This document shows positions 29,119 through 38,062 of a stretch of 64,000 nt of DNA, one piece after another. Origin of the DNA: FEN-1139 sp964396375 (lineage in GTDB: Bacteria; Myxococcota_A; Polyangia; Polyangiales; Polyangiaceae). How positions within the stretch are numbered: position 1 is the first letter of the stretch; each line of letters opens with the position of its first letter. The notes under the pieces were generated by a model. The model worked only from the letters and a program-made list of their open reading frames with translations, was not told the DNA's origin and searched no databases. The DNA is taken from assembly GCA_964396375.1 (NCBI GenBank), contig CAYNEY010000019.1, forward strand, positions 1 to 64,000, read 5' to 3'. Position numbers and translations under genes: made by a program.

Positions 29119-29973
29119 ATGGATGAGTATGAGCTCGAAGAGGTCAAGCGCGAGATCGTGGAGAGCCGGTCGCTCACCATCAAGACCAACAACCTCATCA
29201 ATGCCCTCGCGGCCGATCTGAAGAGTATCGCGCGCCGCCAGCAGGGCTATGAGCGCCGCTTCTTCGTCAACAGCGCGGCCGCGTACGTGGTGACCATCGG
29301 TGTGCTCTTGCTTCTACTCAAGTTCGCCTGGGACGCCAAGCTGGAAGCGGTGCGTGCCGAGGGCAAGGACGCCCGCGATCGGGTCGTGCAACTCGAAAAG
29401 GATCTGAAGACCATCCAGGCTCGCGAGGACGCGAACACACGGAGCGCCCGCGCCGCCGCCGAGTTCTACGATCTGGTCGCCAGCAACAAGCGCCCGCAGA
29501 TCCTGGAGAAGTATCCAGAGATTACCCGCCTCAACTTGACTCGCACCGAGCGAGCGGTGTTCGATGCGGCCGCCGAGCGTGCCCGGGACGAACTCTCCCT
29601 GGTCGCCTATCAGACCGGGCTCGAACGCGCAAAGATGGGACGCTGGCAGGAGGCCCAGAGCGACTTCGAGGAGGCGCTGCGCCTGAAGCCCAACGCCTCC
29701 CACTCCTCCCAAGCTACGTATCAGTTGGCGATGGCCCTGCGCGCACTCGGCCAGCAGCGTCTCGCCATTCCTCAACTGATGCAGCTCTCCGAGGCCTCCG
29801 CAGATCGGGAGGTCATGGATGACGCTACGCTGCTTTTGGCTCAACTGCAGATCGATATCCAGGCCTGGAACGACGCAAAGACCACCTTGCGGTCATTCGT
29901 GCGGCGGTTCCCGAAGAGCGCCTACATCAACGATGCTCGTGGCAAGCTGGCAGAACTCGAACTCTTGCACTGA
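29119..29973 (+). CDS. Single-span membrane protein with coiled coil and C-terminal TPR repeats
   Basis: 284 residues from the ATG at 29119, which has AGGTGGA six bases upstream; the longer frame from 29062 is rejected. Residues 1-45 are charged and helical. One membrane span follows (AAAYVVTIGVLLLLLKFAW, about 52-70), then a coiled coil (about 72-115), a helical linker and two to three TPR units (GRWQEAQSDFEEALRLKPNA and AWNDAKTTLRSFVRRFPKSA) resembling YbgF/CpoB-type repeats. Topology is probably N-in with the TPR part outside the cytoplasm, but that is inference. It stands alone, ending nine bases before the convergent VWA lipoprotein gene. Confidence 0.75.
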   Translation: MDEYELEEVKREIVESRSLTIKTNNLINALAADLKSIARRQQGYERRFFVNSAAAYVVTIGVLLLLLKFAWDAKLEAVRAEGKDARDRVVQLEKDLKTIQAREDANTRSARAAAEFYDLVASNKRPQILEKYPEITRLNLTRTERAVFDAAAERARDELSLVAYQTGLERAKMGRWQEAQSDFEEALRLKPNASHSSQATYQLAMALRALGQQRLAIPQLMQLSEASADREVMDDATLLLAQLQIDIQAWNDAKTTLRSFVRRFPKSAYINDARGKLAELELLH

Positions 29974-29982
29974 ACCTTCCGT

Positions 29983-32487
29983 TCATCGATCATGAGCCGC
30001 GCCCACGCAGGCTGTGAAGACAGCACTGCCTGGGGCCGGTGCTGCCAGTTCTTGTCCGTCCCCCACGATCCGAAGCATGCGCTTGTGGCTTGGCGGGCAG
30101 GCTGCCACCACCTCGGCTCGGCCCAAGCCCTCTGCCGGGTCCACGTAGCAGTACCCAGGCTGAGGGGAACTCTTCTCGATGCCCGGGACGTTCAGACAGT
30201 TTGGCTCATCCAGCTGGGGCAGTTCGCACAGACACATCGCGGCGCAGTCGGGTCGTCCGTCGACGTCACACAGAAGTGACTGCCGCACGTGGCCAAGCAC
30301 GCTCTCGGAAAGCTCCTCGGAAACCGTTCTCCGACCGTGCGCAACGCAATCGCACCAGCGGGACTGACTGGGGCCAATCGCCTCAACCACAGCACAGGGC
30401 AGCTTACCATCCTGGTCGGGCTCGATCGGACGCGGCAGGCATGTGCCACCGAGCTTCACCTTGAGCCGGTCTACCAACGCGGCCACCGCAGGATTGTAAC
30501 CATATCCTCGACTCGCACTGGATTGCCAGTCGAGGTTCTTCGGACAGATCGAGGCCACCACCGCATTGTTCCCCGTGAACGCAGCCCGCGTTGCCTCGAA
30601 GAATCCTCGCAGCACCATGAGCTGGCGTACGCCAGGGTAGGCCTTGGCTGCGTACTGGATGGTTCCGTAGCTATCGTCGATGGGGTTCTGGCACAACGGG
30701 GATTTGCGGAGCTCGGGATGATCGCCGCTGCGACAATCGCAACTTTGGACCCTCGCCTCGCACGCTGGATCACCCGCGCAATCATCCCCGCAGTCGCGGG
30801 CTGCGCCGGGGAGCCCCTCCGAACTCTGCCCCGCGGCGAGCGGCTGCGAGAGATCAAAGGTGCAGGCGAACTGAAGGTCTTGCCCCTCCGTGTTCCACTC
30901 ATGCATGTTGATCGAGTTCGCACCCCGTCCTGCGTCGACAGGAGCCAGCGCCTCGAGTGTCCGTGGGTTGTTTCCCGAGCGCGGGAGCGTGCTCTCCTGC
31001 ATCAGTGGATCGTCTGCAAGATCCCCCGGCTCGGTCGGCAGCAGCAACCCCCAGTCGATTTCGCTCGCGCGCTGATACTCGAGGTCAGCGCCAGGCACGA
31101 TGCTGGTCGCCGTCGCGATATCCTGCCACGGCACCCCGACAATCCCCGTGAGAAAGACCAAATCGGGGCTGGTCCGCATCGCTCCGGTCACCGCGAGCGA
31201 CGGGTCGTCCGGTATGAACAGCGGGTTCCTGGTCCGCCACGCTGCCTGGGCATCGCGCAGAGCCGGCCCTTCCTCAGCCGAGAAGCAGTGCAGGTCGTCG
31301 CGATCCCAGCACAGCTCATCTTGCGTGAGGGCGTTCACGTACCGAACCGTCGGCATCAGGAAATCAAAGCCAAAGCGACGCTTCTGATCGAAGCAGCGGA
31401 GTTGGCTCGTATCCTCACTCAACGGGATTGCCCCCCAGCCGGGTGCAGCGCAGACCGGATCCGGAGTGCAGCCTTCGGGTGGCGCGCCCTGCTTCTCCAA
31501 CAAGCAGCTGTAGCAACAGGAGCCGTTCGGATCCGACGCACAGGCTGCGCTGGCGCGATACATGGTCGCCTTGCTGGCGGGCCAAAACGCGTTGCCGTGG
31601 TCCTGGAGCGAGCAATCATTCTCATCGGAGAGCATCACGATCGCGAGCAGAGAGTCGGGGCGTAGAAACAGAGCGCGCTGCCGTAGCAGCTCGGTGTCCA
31701 CTCCCCCCTGTGGATCAACCAGGTTACTTCGCACCGTGAACGAGTTCATACTGTTGGGATCGGCATGCCCAACACTCTTCGGCGGTGACGGATCGACGAG
31801 AAAGCGAAGCCAAGCTTCGAGTGGCATCTCCAACCCACAACCCACCTCGCCGGCGGCGACGATCAGACTACGAAAAGCCTCGGTGTGGAGCGGGAGCTGA
31901 TGGGCAGTGTCCCGAGCGTCCTCGGCCGACCAGTCCAGAAACTCGTCGGGTGCCTGGAGGCCCGTCCGGGCAGGATCGAGCGCTCCCACCAACCACGCAT
32001 GATCATCGAGAGCTGCGGTCGCAGGGCTCGAGGGTTCGGGCACACAGTAGTCACCCCCATTGGCTCCCAAGCTGCTGGTGATGACACCAATGTGGATGTC
32101 GTTGACGGGCGCGAATTCGGGTGCCATCCCCGTGGGGCACGCCTCGCTCGGGCTCGACCGAACCACGGGCAACACGGCAGCGTCGTTCTGGTCGACGCAA
32201 TCAGGATTGGTGAGTCGAGTCAACAGCTGCGGCACCGCCGCGGCCAGCACCTGTTGTTTGTCACCCATGGAAAGGGAATTGTCGACCACCATCAGCACGT
32301 CAATCTTGTCAACGACACTGGTCTGGGTCTGTGTCACAAAGATGTTGCTGGTCTCGGGTTGACTCGTACCCACGGGTCTGTCGATGCAGCTCGTGAGCGC
32401 AATGAACCCAAGAACCACGCTCGATCGAGGGAGCCCCGACCGCCCGGTACACCTCACCCATCCCGCACTTTGAAGTGTCGATGTCAT
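29983..32487 (-). CDS. VWA-domain lipoprotein, Cys-rich
   Basis: 834 residues from the ATG at 32487, which is preceded by AAGGAG; the longer frame up to 32802 is rejected. The signal ends in IALTSC with Cys34. A von Willebrand A domain begins at about residue 60 with the metal-site motif VDNSLSM (Asp69, Ser71, Ser73), so divalent-metal-dependent binding to a protein partner is likely. The rest is rich in Cys pairs (for example CDCRSGDHPE and CDCVAHGRR) and probably disulfide-stabilised, hence outside the cytoplasm. Lipoproteins of this build are common in myxobacteria, and their function is not established. No neighbouring gene explains its role. Confidence 0.8.
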   Translation of the reverse strand: MTSTLQSAGWVRCTGRSGLPRSSVVLGFIALTSCIDRPVGTSQPETSNIFVTQTQTSVVDKIDVLMVVDNSLSMGDKQQVLAAAVPQLLTRLTNPDCVDQNDAAVLPVVRSSPSEACPTGMAPEFAPVNDIHIGVITSSLGANGGDYCVPEPSSPATAALDDHAWLVGALDPARTGLQAPDEFLDWSAEDARDTAHQLPLHTEAFRSLIVAAGEVGCGLEMPLEAWLRFLVDPSPPKSVGHADPNSMNSFTVRSNLVDPQGGVDTELLRQRALFLRPDSLLAIVMLSDENDCSLQDHGNAFWPASKATMYRASAACASDPNGSCCYSCLLEKQGAPPEGCTPDPVCAAPGWGAIPLSEDTSQLRCFDQKRRFGFDFLMPTVRYVNALTQDELCWDRDDLHCFSAEEGPALRDAQAAWRTRNPLFIPDDPSLAVTGAMRTSPDLVFLTGIVGVPWQDIATATSIVPGADLEYQRASEIDWGLLLPTEPGDLADDPLMQESTLPRSGNNPRTLEALAPVDAGRGANSINMHEWNTEGQDLQFACTFDLSQPLAAGQSSEGLPGAARDCGDDCAGDPACEARVQSCDCRSGDHPELRKSPLCQNPIDDSYGTIQYAAKAYPGVRQLMVLRGFFEATRAAFTGNNAVVASICPKNLDWQSSASRGYGYNPAVAALVDRLKVKLGGTCLPRPIEPDQDGKLPCAVVEAIGPSQSRWCDCVAHGRRTVSEELSESVLGHVRQSLLCDVDGRPDCAAMCLCELPQLDEPNCLNVPGIEKSSPQPGYCYVDPAEGLGRAEVVAACPPSHKRMLRIVGDGQELAAPAPGSAVFTACVGAAHDR

Positions 32488-32635
32488 GGCAGATTCTCCT
32501 TTTCCGGCGCTGTCACGCCGCCAACCGCGAGAACCACACCCTGCACGACACGAACCAGCGTTTTTCTCGAGATTATCTGGGAGCGCTGTGCCAACGCAAT
32601 TGGCAGCAAGCTCATCCACCGTCAACGCGCCATGG

Positions 32636-33157
32636 CTAGCGCGAGGTTCGGATCCGCCACAACGAGGCTGATTGAGCTCCAGAACTCGCCGGAATGCTGC
32701 TGTGCCACTGGAGTTCCAGCGACTCAATCTCTCTTGCCAAGCTATCGCGCAGTTCCTCCAGCGCCCGAACTCGGCCACGAGAAAGCCTCCCCACCTCGAC
32801 AATCAACGCCCCGCGGTGCACCCCGTCGTAGACGATCGGCAGCACGAGGGCGCGTTCAACCGAGAGCCACGAGTTCAGATAGGTGGGCACCACGCACACC
32901 ACCGGAGTGTCCACGGCCAGCAACCAAGACGCCAACCTAAGCTCGAGCGAATAGCCGTCGTCGGGGAGCGGCTGCAACAACGGGTCAACCCCAACACGAG
33001 CTGGGAACTCTGCCACGGCGTCGAAGGAGACTGCTACCAGAGCGTCCGGCACGATCGCCCGCATCGCAGCCAAGGTCTCACCCACATCGAGAGAACGCAG
33101 TTCCACCGCCAGCGGCAGAGTTGCCGGGACAGCTGAGGCCTTTTGGGGGAACACCAT
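32636..33157 (-). CDS. Small GAF-like protein downstream of amt
   Basis: 173 residues from the ATG at 33157. I do not recognise it with certainty. The C-terminal half (RALVLPIVYDGVHRGALIVEVGRLSRGRVRALEEL split here as two strands plus a helix) resembles the last strands and helix of a GAF domain. The N-terminal half (SLDVGETLAAMRAIVPDALVAVSFD) would be its first helix and strand. An alternative start at 33286 is unlikely because a strong hairpin (33257-33284) would lie in the coding region. It follows amt in the same direction. A role in sensing nitrogen or small molecules would be speculation. Confidence 0.5.
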   Translation of the reverse strand: MVFPQKASAVPATLPLAVELRSLDVGETLAAMRAIVPDALVAVSFDAVAEFPARVGVDPLLQPLPDDGYSLELRLASWLLAVDTPVVCVVPTYLNSWLSVERALVLPIVYDGVHRGALIVEVGRLSRGRVRALEELRDSLAREIESLELQWHSSIPASSGAQSASLWRIRTSR

Positions 33158-33256
33158 CTTCTTGACGGCAGTCCCCGCCAAATATTGAGGCTGAACGCTG
33201 GAGCCCTCGATCAGGCCTGCCAACCGAAGGGCTCTTCGAGCACGGAAAGAGCAAAT

Positions 33257-33284
33257 GGGGCCTCCTCCTTTCGGAGCAGACCCC
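33257..33284 (-). terminator. Hairpin with GAAA tetraloop after amt
   Basis: On the minus strand a 12-base arm on each side pairs with one G-U and one mismatch around a GAAA loop (GGGGTCTGCTCC / GGAGGAGGCCCC). It starts 26 bases after the amt stop and is followed by ATTTGCTCTTT, a poor U-tract. It could be an attenuating terminator between amt and the small downstream gene, or an RNA-stability hairpin. The GNRA loop is typical of stable RNA stems. Confidence 0.55.
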
Positions 33285-33309
33285 ACCTCACCCGCGCCAG
33301 GGCCGAAGC

Positions 33310-34779
33310 TCAGCGAGCTTCTTCCATGTGGTAGCCACGCTCCCCATGGTCCGTAAGATCGAGCCCCACTTCCTCGTCCTCGACGCTCGGGCGAAGCCCG
33401 ATGGTGGCCTTGAGCAGGTACCCAAGGATCGCAGTCACGGCAACCGACAGCACCAGAGTCAAGCCCATAGCCTTCAATTGCTCGAGCCAGAGGGTCTTGC
33501 CCACCAGATCCTTCAGGTTCAAAAGGAGGTTCGGGTTGCTCTCAGCCGAGGCCAAGAACCCGGTCAAGAGCGCACCGAGGGTGCCACCTACCGCATGGAC
33601 ACCGAAGGTGTCGAGCGCGTCGTCGTATCCGAGCCAGTTCTTGAGTTTCGTGCATGCCAGGTAGGGGATGACACCAGCCAAGATACCGATCAAGACCGCA
33701 CTCGACAGTGAGACGAAACCAGCTCCGGGCGTGATGACCACCAAGCCACCGACCGCACCCGAACAGAAGCCGAGGACGCTCGGCTTGCCTCCGGTGAGCC
33801 ACTCCGTAGCTGGCCACGCTGCAGCTGCAACGGCTGCGGCCAGTGTCGTAGTGGCAAAGGCGTTCGCGGCGATTGCGTCGGCTGCAACCGCGCTCCCCGC
33901 GTTGAACCCGTACCACCCAACCCAGAGCATCCCAGTCCCGACCATGGTCAGCACGAGGCTGTGTGGGGCGAGCAAAATTCGGCCAAATCCACGGCGTTTT
34001 CCTACTATCAACGCCAGCACGATGGCCGACCAGCCCGAGGACATATGCACGACCGTTCCGCCGGCGAAGTCAATGGCCTTGATGCCCGCCTTGGCGTTCC
34101 ACACGCCATTCATGAACCCGTCCACACCCCACACCATGTGAGCGAGCGGGAAGTAGACAACCAGCATCCAGGCCACCATGAACAGCATCAAGGCTGAGAA
34201 TTTGACGCGCTCAGCGATGGCACCGATAATCAAGGCGGGGGTGATGATGGCAAACATCAGTTGGTACATCGCGAAGACATTCTCCGATACCCAAGCTGAG
34301 TAGTCGCCGTTCGGTGCGGCGTCGACACCCTTCAAGAACGCGAACTTCAACGAACCCAAGAAGGGGGTGCCAGGTGCAAACACCAGGCTATAGCCGACGG
34401 CCCACCACAGGATCGTGACGACTCCTGCCAAGCCAAGACATTGGGCCATAATGCTAAGGACGTTCTTGGACCGAACCAGCCCGCCGTAGAACAGGGCGAG
34501 ACCCGGCAGCGTCATGAACAACACGAGGGCCGCGCACACCATCATCCAGCCGTTGTGACCCGGGCCGGCACCCCCAACTTTGGACACCTCACTCACCCGC
34601 GCACCGTTGTTGACATACGCCTCGAGGTCTCCCAATCGACCCTCGATGGATTTCAACGTCACTGCATCAACGGCGGCAACAGCGGCGTGCTGCTCCGGAT
34701 TGGCCGCAGCCGTGCCCACCGAGAATCCTGGGCCCAACGCCACCAGCAGAAACAACAACGGAACAAGCCATCGCCACAT
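33310..34779 (-). CDS. amt: Ammonium transporter
   Basis: 489 residues: a cleavable signal-like N-terminus (about 1-26), an extra periplasmic stretch (about 27-70), then the 11-span Amt/MEP/Rh channel. Diagnostic residues are AHMVWGVDGF with the first pore His and TFGVHAVGGTLGALLTG with the second. ALFYGGLVRSKNVLS is the family signature near the first spans. The C-terminal tail (VEDEEVGLDLTDHGE) is the usual regulatory tail that contacts PII/GlnK. AAGGAGAA precedes the ATG. No glnB/glnK gene is adjacent, unlike the usual pairing. A short inverted repeat (CGCGTC-N4-GACGCG) lies about 20-35 bases upstream of the ATG. Confidence 0.95.
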   Translation of the reverse strand: MWRWLVPLLFLLVALGPGFSVGTAAANPEQHAAVAAVDAVTLKSIEGRLGDLEAYVNNGARVSEVSKVGGAGPGHNGWMMVCAALVLFMTLPGLALFYGGLVRSKNVLSIMAQCLGLAGVVTILWWAVGYSLVFAPGTPFLGSLKFAFLKGVDAAPNGDYSAWVSENVFAMYQLMFAIITPALIIGAIAERVKFSALMLFMVAWMLVVYFPLAHMVWGVDGFMNGVWNAKAGIKAIDFAGGTVVHMSSGWSAIVLALIVGKRRGFGRILLAPHSLVLTMVGTGMLWVGWYGFNAGSAVAADAIAANAFATTTLAAAVAAAAWPATEWLTGGKPSVLGFCSGAVGGLVVITPGAGFVSLSSAVLIGILAGVIPYLACTKLKNWLGYDDALDTFGVHAVGGTLGALLTGFLASAESNPNLLLNLKDLVGKTLWLEQLKAMGLTLVLSVAVTAILGYLLKATIGLRPSVEDEEVGLDLTDHGERGYHMEEAR

Positions 34780-34893
34780 GATCGGTTCTCCTTCGCTGTC
34801 GCGTCAATCGACGCGCCTAGAAGAACGGATACGGCGAGAATTGTTTCCGGATGTTTCTTGGGATGTTTCGCCCAGAAAAACTAGCGATTGGGG

Positions 34894-34974
34894 TGGCCCC
34901 TCCCGGACTCGAACCGGGATGCCCGAAGGCAAAGGATTTTAAATCCCCCGCGTCTGCCATTCCGCCAAGGGGCC
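34894..34974 (-). tRNA. tRNA-Leu (anticodon UAA)
   Basis: Read on the minus strand, the acceptor arms GGCCCCT and AGGGGCC pair perfectly. There is a long variable arm typical of Leu, an anticodon loop ATTTAAAAT with TAA, and a GGTTCGAGTCC T-loop. CCA is not encoded. The 5' half, from the anticodon loop to the 5' end, is the site used by the integrated element: bases 34940-34979 recur at 39231-39270. The present gene is therefore a chimera of original 3' half and element-supplied 5' half, and it still folds correctly. Confidence 0.95.
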
Positions 34975-34979
34975 GTGGG
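34940..34979. repeat. Left attachment site, copy inside tRNA-Leu
   Basis: 40 bases identical to 39231-39270. It spans the 5' half of tRNA-Leu from the anticodon loop plus five bases beyond the tRNA 5' end. The crossover presumably took place in or near the anticodon-loop part. Confidence 0.9.
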
Positions 34980-35049
34980 TGCTGAGATGATGCTGGTTCG
35001 TGCTCGACCGTGTGAGGTGACTGTGTGTCCGTCGGGGCAATCGCGGGGC

Positions 35050-36061
35050 AATCGTCAGAATTGATAACATGGTCAATCGGCCGGAGAGCCCCGAGCCCAA
35101 GCTCTTTAGCCGATCTCGCCTGCCGTCGGTAGCGGTTAACCATGGCGCTCGACCGGTGCCCCGTCCGGTCCGCAACCCAGATCTCGGGGAAGACCAGATC
35201 GGTCGGCTGCGGTTGACGCTTGTTGAACAGATCCCGCAACAATCGAACAACCCCGGCATCGAGGGCCTATGTCCGAGCGTCGTCAGTCTTGTTCTCGTCG
35301 AGGGAAATGCTCCCGAGCTCGAGGTAGAGATCCTTCCACTGCAGGGCGGCCGCCTCCCCCGCCCTCATGCCCTCGCGGGCGAGGAAGCCATAGAGCAAGT
35401 GGTCGTCGAAGGGCACCGCGCCGCACGCGAGGAGCGCCGCATCTTCGGCGGGGTGGAGGAAGGGGAAGGTCGGTGGCTTCCCGATCTTGGGAAGGAAGCC
35501 CTTGGGGAGAGGGTTCCGGTCGATGAGGCGCAACGGGTAGACGGCAAGCGCGAGCACCCGGGAGATGAGCTGGGCGTGGTGCCGCCGGGTCCCCGCCCTT
35601 CGGGCGCGGTCCGGTAGCTTCCTCATGGCCCGCTCGGCGTAGTCGAGGGTGAAGCGGTCGAGCGGAGTGTCGCCGAGCGTCGAGCCCCCGAGGTCGGTCT
35701 CGAAGAGCACGCGGAACCGGGCCTCGTCCGCCTCCGAGTCCATCGCCTTCACGTGGTCGGGATACTGGTCGTGGAGCTCCCCCGACGTCCACATTCGGGC
35801 CACCTCGCGGAAGGTGGGCACCTCGTCGACCTCCGCACCATCGACCAGCTCCCCACCGAGGAGCTCGAAGGCCGTCTGCAGAACCCCGGGCAGCATCGAC
35901 GGCGCCGAGGCGGCCGCCATGTCGAGGAGCTTCGGCACCATGGGGGCTGCGGCCATGCCCGCTCGCCGGAACTGGCGGGCAAGCTTGGCGAGAACCTCCG
36001 CACGCCTTTCCACCTCGTCGCGGGTGAGCTGCGAGCAGCGCAGCAGTTCGGCCAGTGTCAA
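35050..36061 (-). pseudogene. Tyrosine recombinase (integrase), decayed
   Basis: Reading on the minus strand, 36061-35267 encodes a core-binding and N-terminal catalytic part (EGMRAGEAAALQWKDLYLE holds the first catalytic Arg; DENKTDDART follows). The frame then meets TAG at 35264-35266 and continues open with ALDAGVVRLLRDLFNK, so the stop is a single TGG-to-TAG-type change. After QPTDLVFP the sequence jumps straight to WVADRTGHRSSAMVNRYRR (late His/Arg and nucleophile Tyr), so about 60 residues including the usual HxLR box are missing. The N-terminus is also cut where the transposase copy abuts (36061/36062). No stop precedes the tRNA in this frame. Three independent lesions make it non-functional. 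Confidence 0.88.
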
Positions 36062-37064
36062 TTAGGGGACACGAGAAGAACTCGGCGTTTGGTCGACTAT
36101 GCTGCTCGTCAAGCGGCGCAACCGGAAGCATCCACACCACACGGTGTGCGGAGGGGACGATGCAGTGGCGGAAGCAACCTACCGATGGCTCAGGAATCAC
36201 GAAATCGACCCGATGGCGGTAGATGAAGGACCATTCCGAACAACTGCCGATGAGTGTCGCAACCGCGAGCTAGTTCTCGCGATCCAAGACATGACTACGC
36301 TTGTGTATCAGCACTCGGTCGCAGAGCACCTGGGAAAGGTCGGCGGCGTGAAGGAGCATGCGGTATCCGGAATGCTGGTGCATTCCACCCTCATGGTCGA
36401 GGCGCAGAGTAGCGAACCGTTGGGACTGCTCGCGCAGCAACGTTGCACCAGGCCACCCACTCCCGCTGGCAGCGCGCCCAAACGCCAGAAGGTCGAAGGA
36501 CAGCACAAGAAACGCGCCTACGAGGACAAGGAGAGCATCAAGTGGGAGCAAGCAACCAAGGCCATGTGCGAACGGTTGGAATCCACCGACAACGTCATCA
36601 CGACCGAGCGGATGTCGACGCGGAGACAGTTCGAACAGGTGATTCGCCATTACGAGCACCGTTAGCTCATCGAGGAACTTCATGAATGCTGGAAGACGGG
36701 ATACCGCATCGAACAACGGCGCTTCCAGTCGGTAGACAATCTCGAACGGATCATGGCCGTCACGGCCCACATATTTGTGCGAATACTGACGTTACGCACG
36801 CTATCGCGTTTGGATCCGGAAAGGCCATGCACCGTTGCTTTCAGCGAGGCCCAGTGGAGCTGTCTGTTCGCGAAACTGGAACCGGACCATCCCGTTCCGA
36901 GGCGTCCCCCGACTGTCGCATGGGCCTTCTCGGCCCTAGCGAAGCTCGCAGGTTGGCGCGACACCAAGCGAACAGGCCGCATTGGCTGGCAGACTCTCTG
37001 GCGAGGTTGGGCCAAGCTGGACAGCCTGGTCGAGGGTTGGACCCTGGCCCAGGGGAGCGACTGA
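36062..37064 (+). pseudogene. Tn5/IS4-type transposase, decayed
   Basis: Fragments in order: LGDTRRTRRLVDYAARQAAQ from 36062; a frameshift near 36140-36165; YRWLRNHEID and LVLAIQDMTTLVYQHS (first DDE Asp) to 36662; an in-frame TAG at 36663-36665; then LIEELHECWKTGYRIEQRRF (catalytic Glu region) and the C-terminal domain ending LVEGWTLAQGSD at 37064. The region around the second Asp is largely missing, so the product would be about 320 residues against about 450 in the family. It separates the excisionase-like fragment from the integrase, which are both on the minus strand and both truncated at its edges, so it inserted between them. I found no clear terminal inverted repeats. Confidence 0.85.
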
Positions 37065-37096
37065 TCTGAGATCAAGAGACAGGGCAAAGCCGGGGG

Positions 37097-37285
37097 GTCT
37101 CCCGCTGACGCTAGCGTGAGCTGCCCGACGCGACGATGGGGGATGCCTCGAGCACGCACGAGGTCAGGCCACCTCTTCGGCGGGACGCCGAGCACAGCGA
37201 GAGAGTTCGCCTGGGAGACCATCGCAGTGGTCACGGGCGGTGACTCGTGGTTGCGCTTCGGCTCCTTTGCGTTAGGATCTTTCAC
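37097..37285 (-). pseudogene. Excisionase-like HTH gene, 3' end removed by the transposase insertion
   Basis: A GTG at 37285 with AGGAG seven bases upstream opens a frame of 63 residues ending at the transposase copy. The last 42 residues (SLAVLGVPPKRWPDLVRARG then IPHRRVGQLTLASAGD) have the form of a MerR/Xis-type winged helix-turn-helix, with the recognition helix and wing start visible. Beyond 37097 the frame runs into transposon sequence. An excisionase next to an integrase is the standard arrangement. The identification rests on pattern only. Confidence 0.55.
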
Positions 37286-37332
37286 GGTTGTTTCTCCTGC
37301 GCTCTGCCGATAGGTGGTGGTCTCGGTGGGGC

Positions 37333-37348
37333 GCCCCCATATGGGGGC
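37333..37348. promoter_or_regulatory. 16-bp perfect palindrome between excisionase-like and HTH genes
   Basis: GCCCCCATATGGGGGC is a perfect palindrome 17 bases after the stop of the small HTH gene and 48 bases before the excisionase-like GTG. It could be an operator for a dimeric regulator such as the adjacent HTH protein, or a terminator stem. No U-tract follows. Confidence 0.45.
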
Positions 37349-37365
37349 CCCTGGGCGCGTCGAAA

Positions 37366-37560
37366 TCACGCTTTGGCGGTGGGTGGAGTAGCCTTGCGGC
37401 TGGCCAAGTACGCAGAGATCGCTCGGTCGATGCGAGCCGCCGTTAGACCGAGGACACGGTCACCGCGCAGTCTTCGCGCGACTGTGCGCGGGTCGCATTG
37501 TGCGATGACGGAGATTTCGCGGAGCTGATCAGACGGGAGGTTGTCAGCGGTGCGTGCCAT
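37366..37560 (-). CDS. Small helix-turn-helix-like protein
   Basis: 64 residues from the ATG at 37560. The core LREISVIAQCDPRTVARRLRGDRV reads as a helix-turn-helix, with CDPRTVARRL as the recognition helix, and the C-terminal tail is Ala/Lys-rich. Size and position, next to the excisionase-like gene in a mobile element, fit a small DNA-binding regulator. There is no strong ribosome-binding site. A longer start at 37590 adds ten Arg/Pro-rich residues. Confidence 0.6.
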   Translation of the reverse strand: MARTADNLPSDQLREISVIAQCDPRTVARRLRGDRVLGLTAARIDRAISAYLASRKATPPTAKA

Positions 37561-37663
37561 GCGTGGAGGATGCCGGCGTCGTGTCGGCATCTCAGCCCCG
37601 CCCAGGCTACTTTGCTTCCGCGGCCAAACGGTCGATCCGGATTTATGCTCGATTCCGACTCAA

Positions 37664-38005
37664 CTATTTCCGGCCCGGATTTGACGCCCTCTGGGGTTTG
37701 TGCGTCGGTCTGTACCGCGTGGTGATCTCGAAGGGCCTTACCACCACCCCATCCCGCTCGATCGTCACCTGGTTGAGGTCGCCGTCGGATGCGTTGTCCC
37801 AGAACTTCGGGGCGAGCCGAATCCGCTCGCCTCGCAGCCTTCCCCATGTGGGTAGGTTCTCCGGTAGTCCGCAACAGATCCTCCACCGTGCAAGCAGGCT
37901 GGCCCTGACTCTCCGACGCTCCGCGGGTGTCGTGCCCGGCAGGTTGCACTCCATGATCATGCATTTCATGCAGCCGAATCGACAAGTGCAGTGCGGTCGA
38001 GGCAT
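37664..38005 (-). CDS. Small Cys-rich protein of unknown function
   Basis: 113 residues from the ATG at 38005, with AAAGGAG about 12 bases upstream. The N-terminus carries five Cys in a short span (PHCTCRFGCMKCMIMEC), which could bind a metal, followed by a basic helix (TPAERRRVRASLLARWR). The rest has no family signature. It is the third of three closely spaced minus-strand genes in the element. An earlier TTG start at 38035 is possible but less well placed. Confidence 0.5.
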   Translation of the reverse strand: MPRPHCTCRFGCMKCMIMECNLPGTTPAERRRVRASLLARWRICCGLPENLPTWGRLRGERIRLAPKFWDNASDGDLNQVTIERDGVVVRPFEITTRYRPTHKPQRASNPGRK

Positions 38006-38062
38006 GGGAAGATGGTGCTCCTTTCGTTGGGCCAATGGAAGCGGGCGAGTTTGCCGAGGTGC

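Noticed and set aside
34817..35049. Reading the integrase frame through the tRNA to 34817 as real coding sequence
   Set aside because: It passes antisense-free through tRNA-Leu and has no integrase similarity after RPIDHVIN; the normal stop has been lost by decay.
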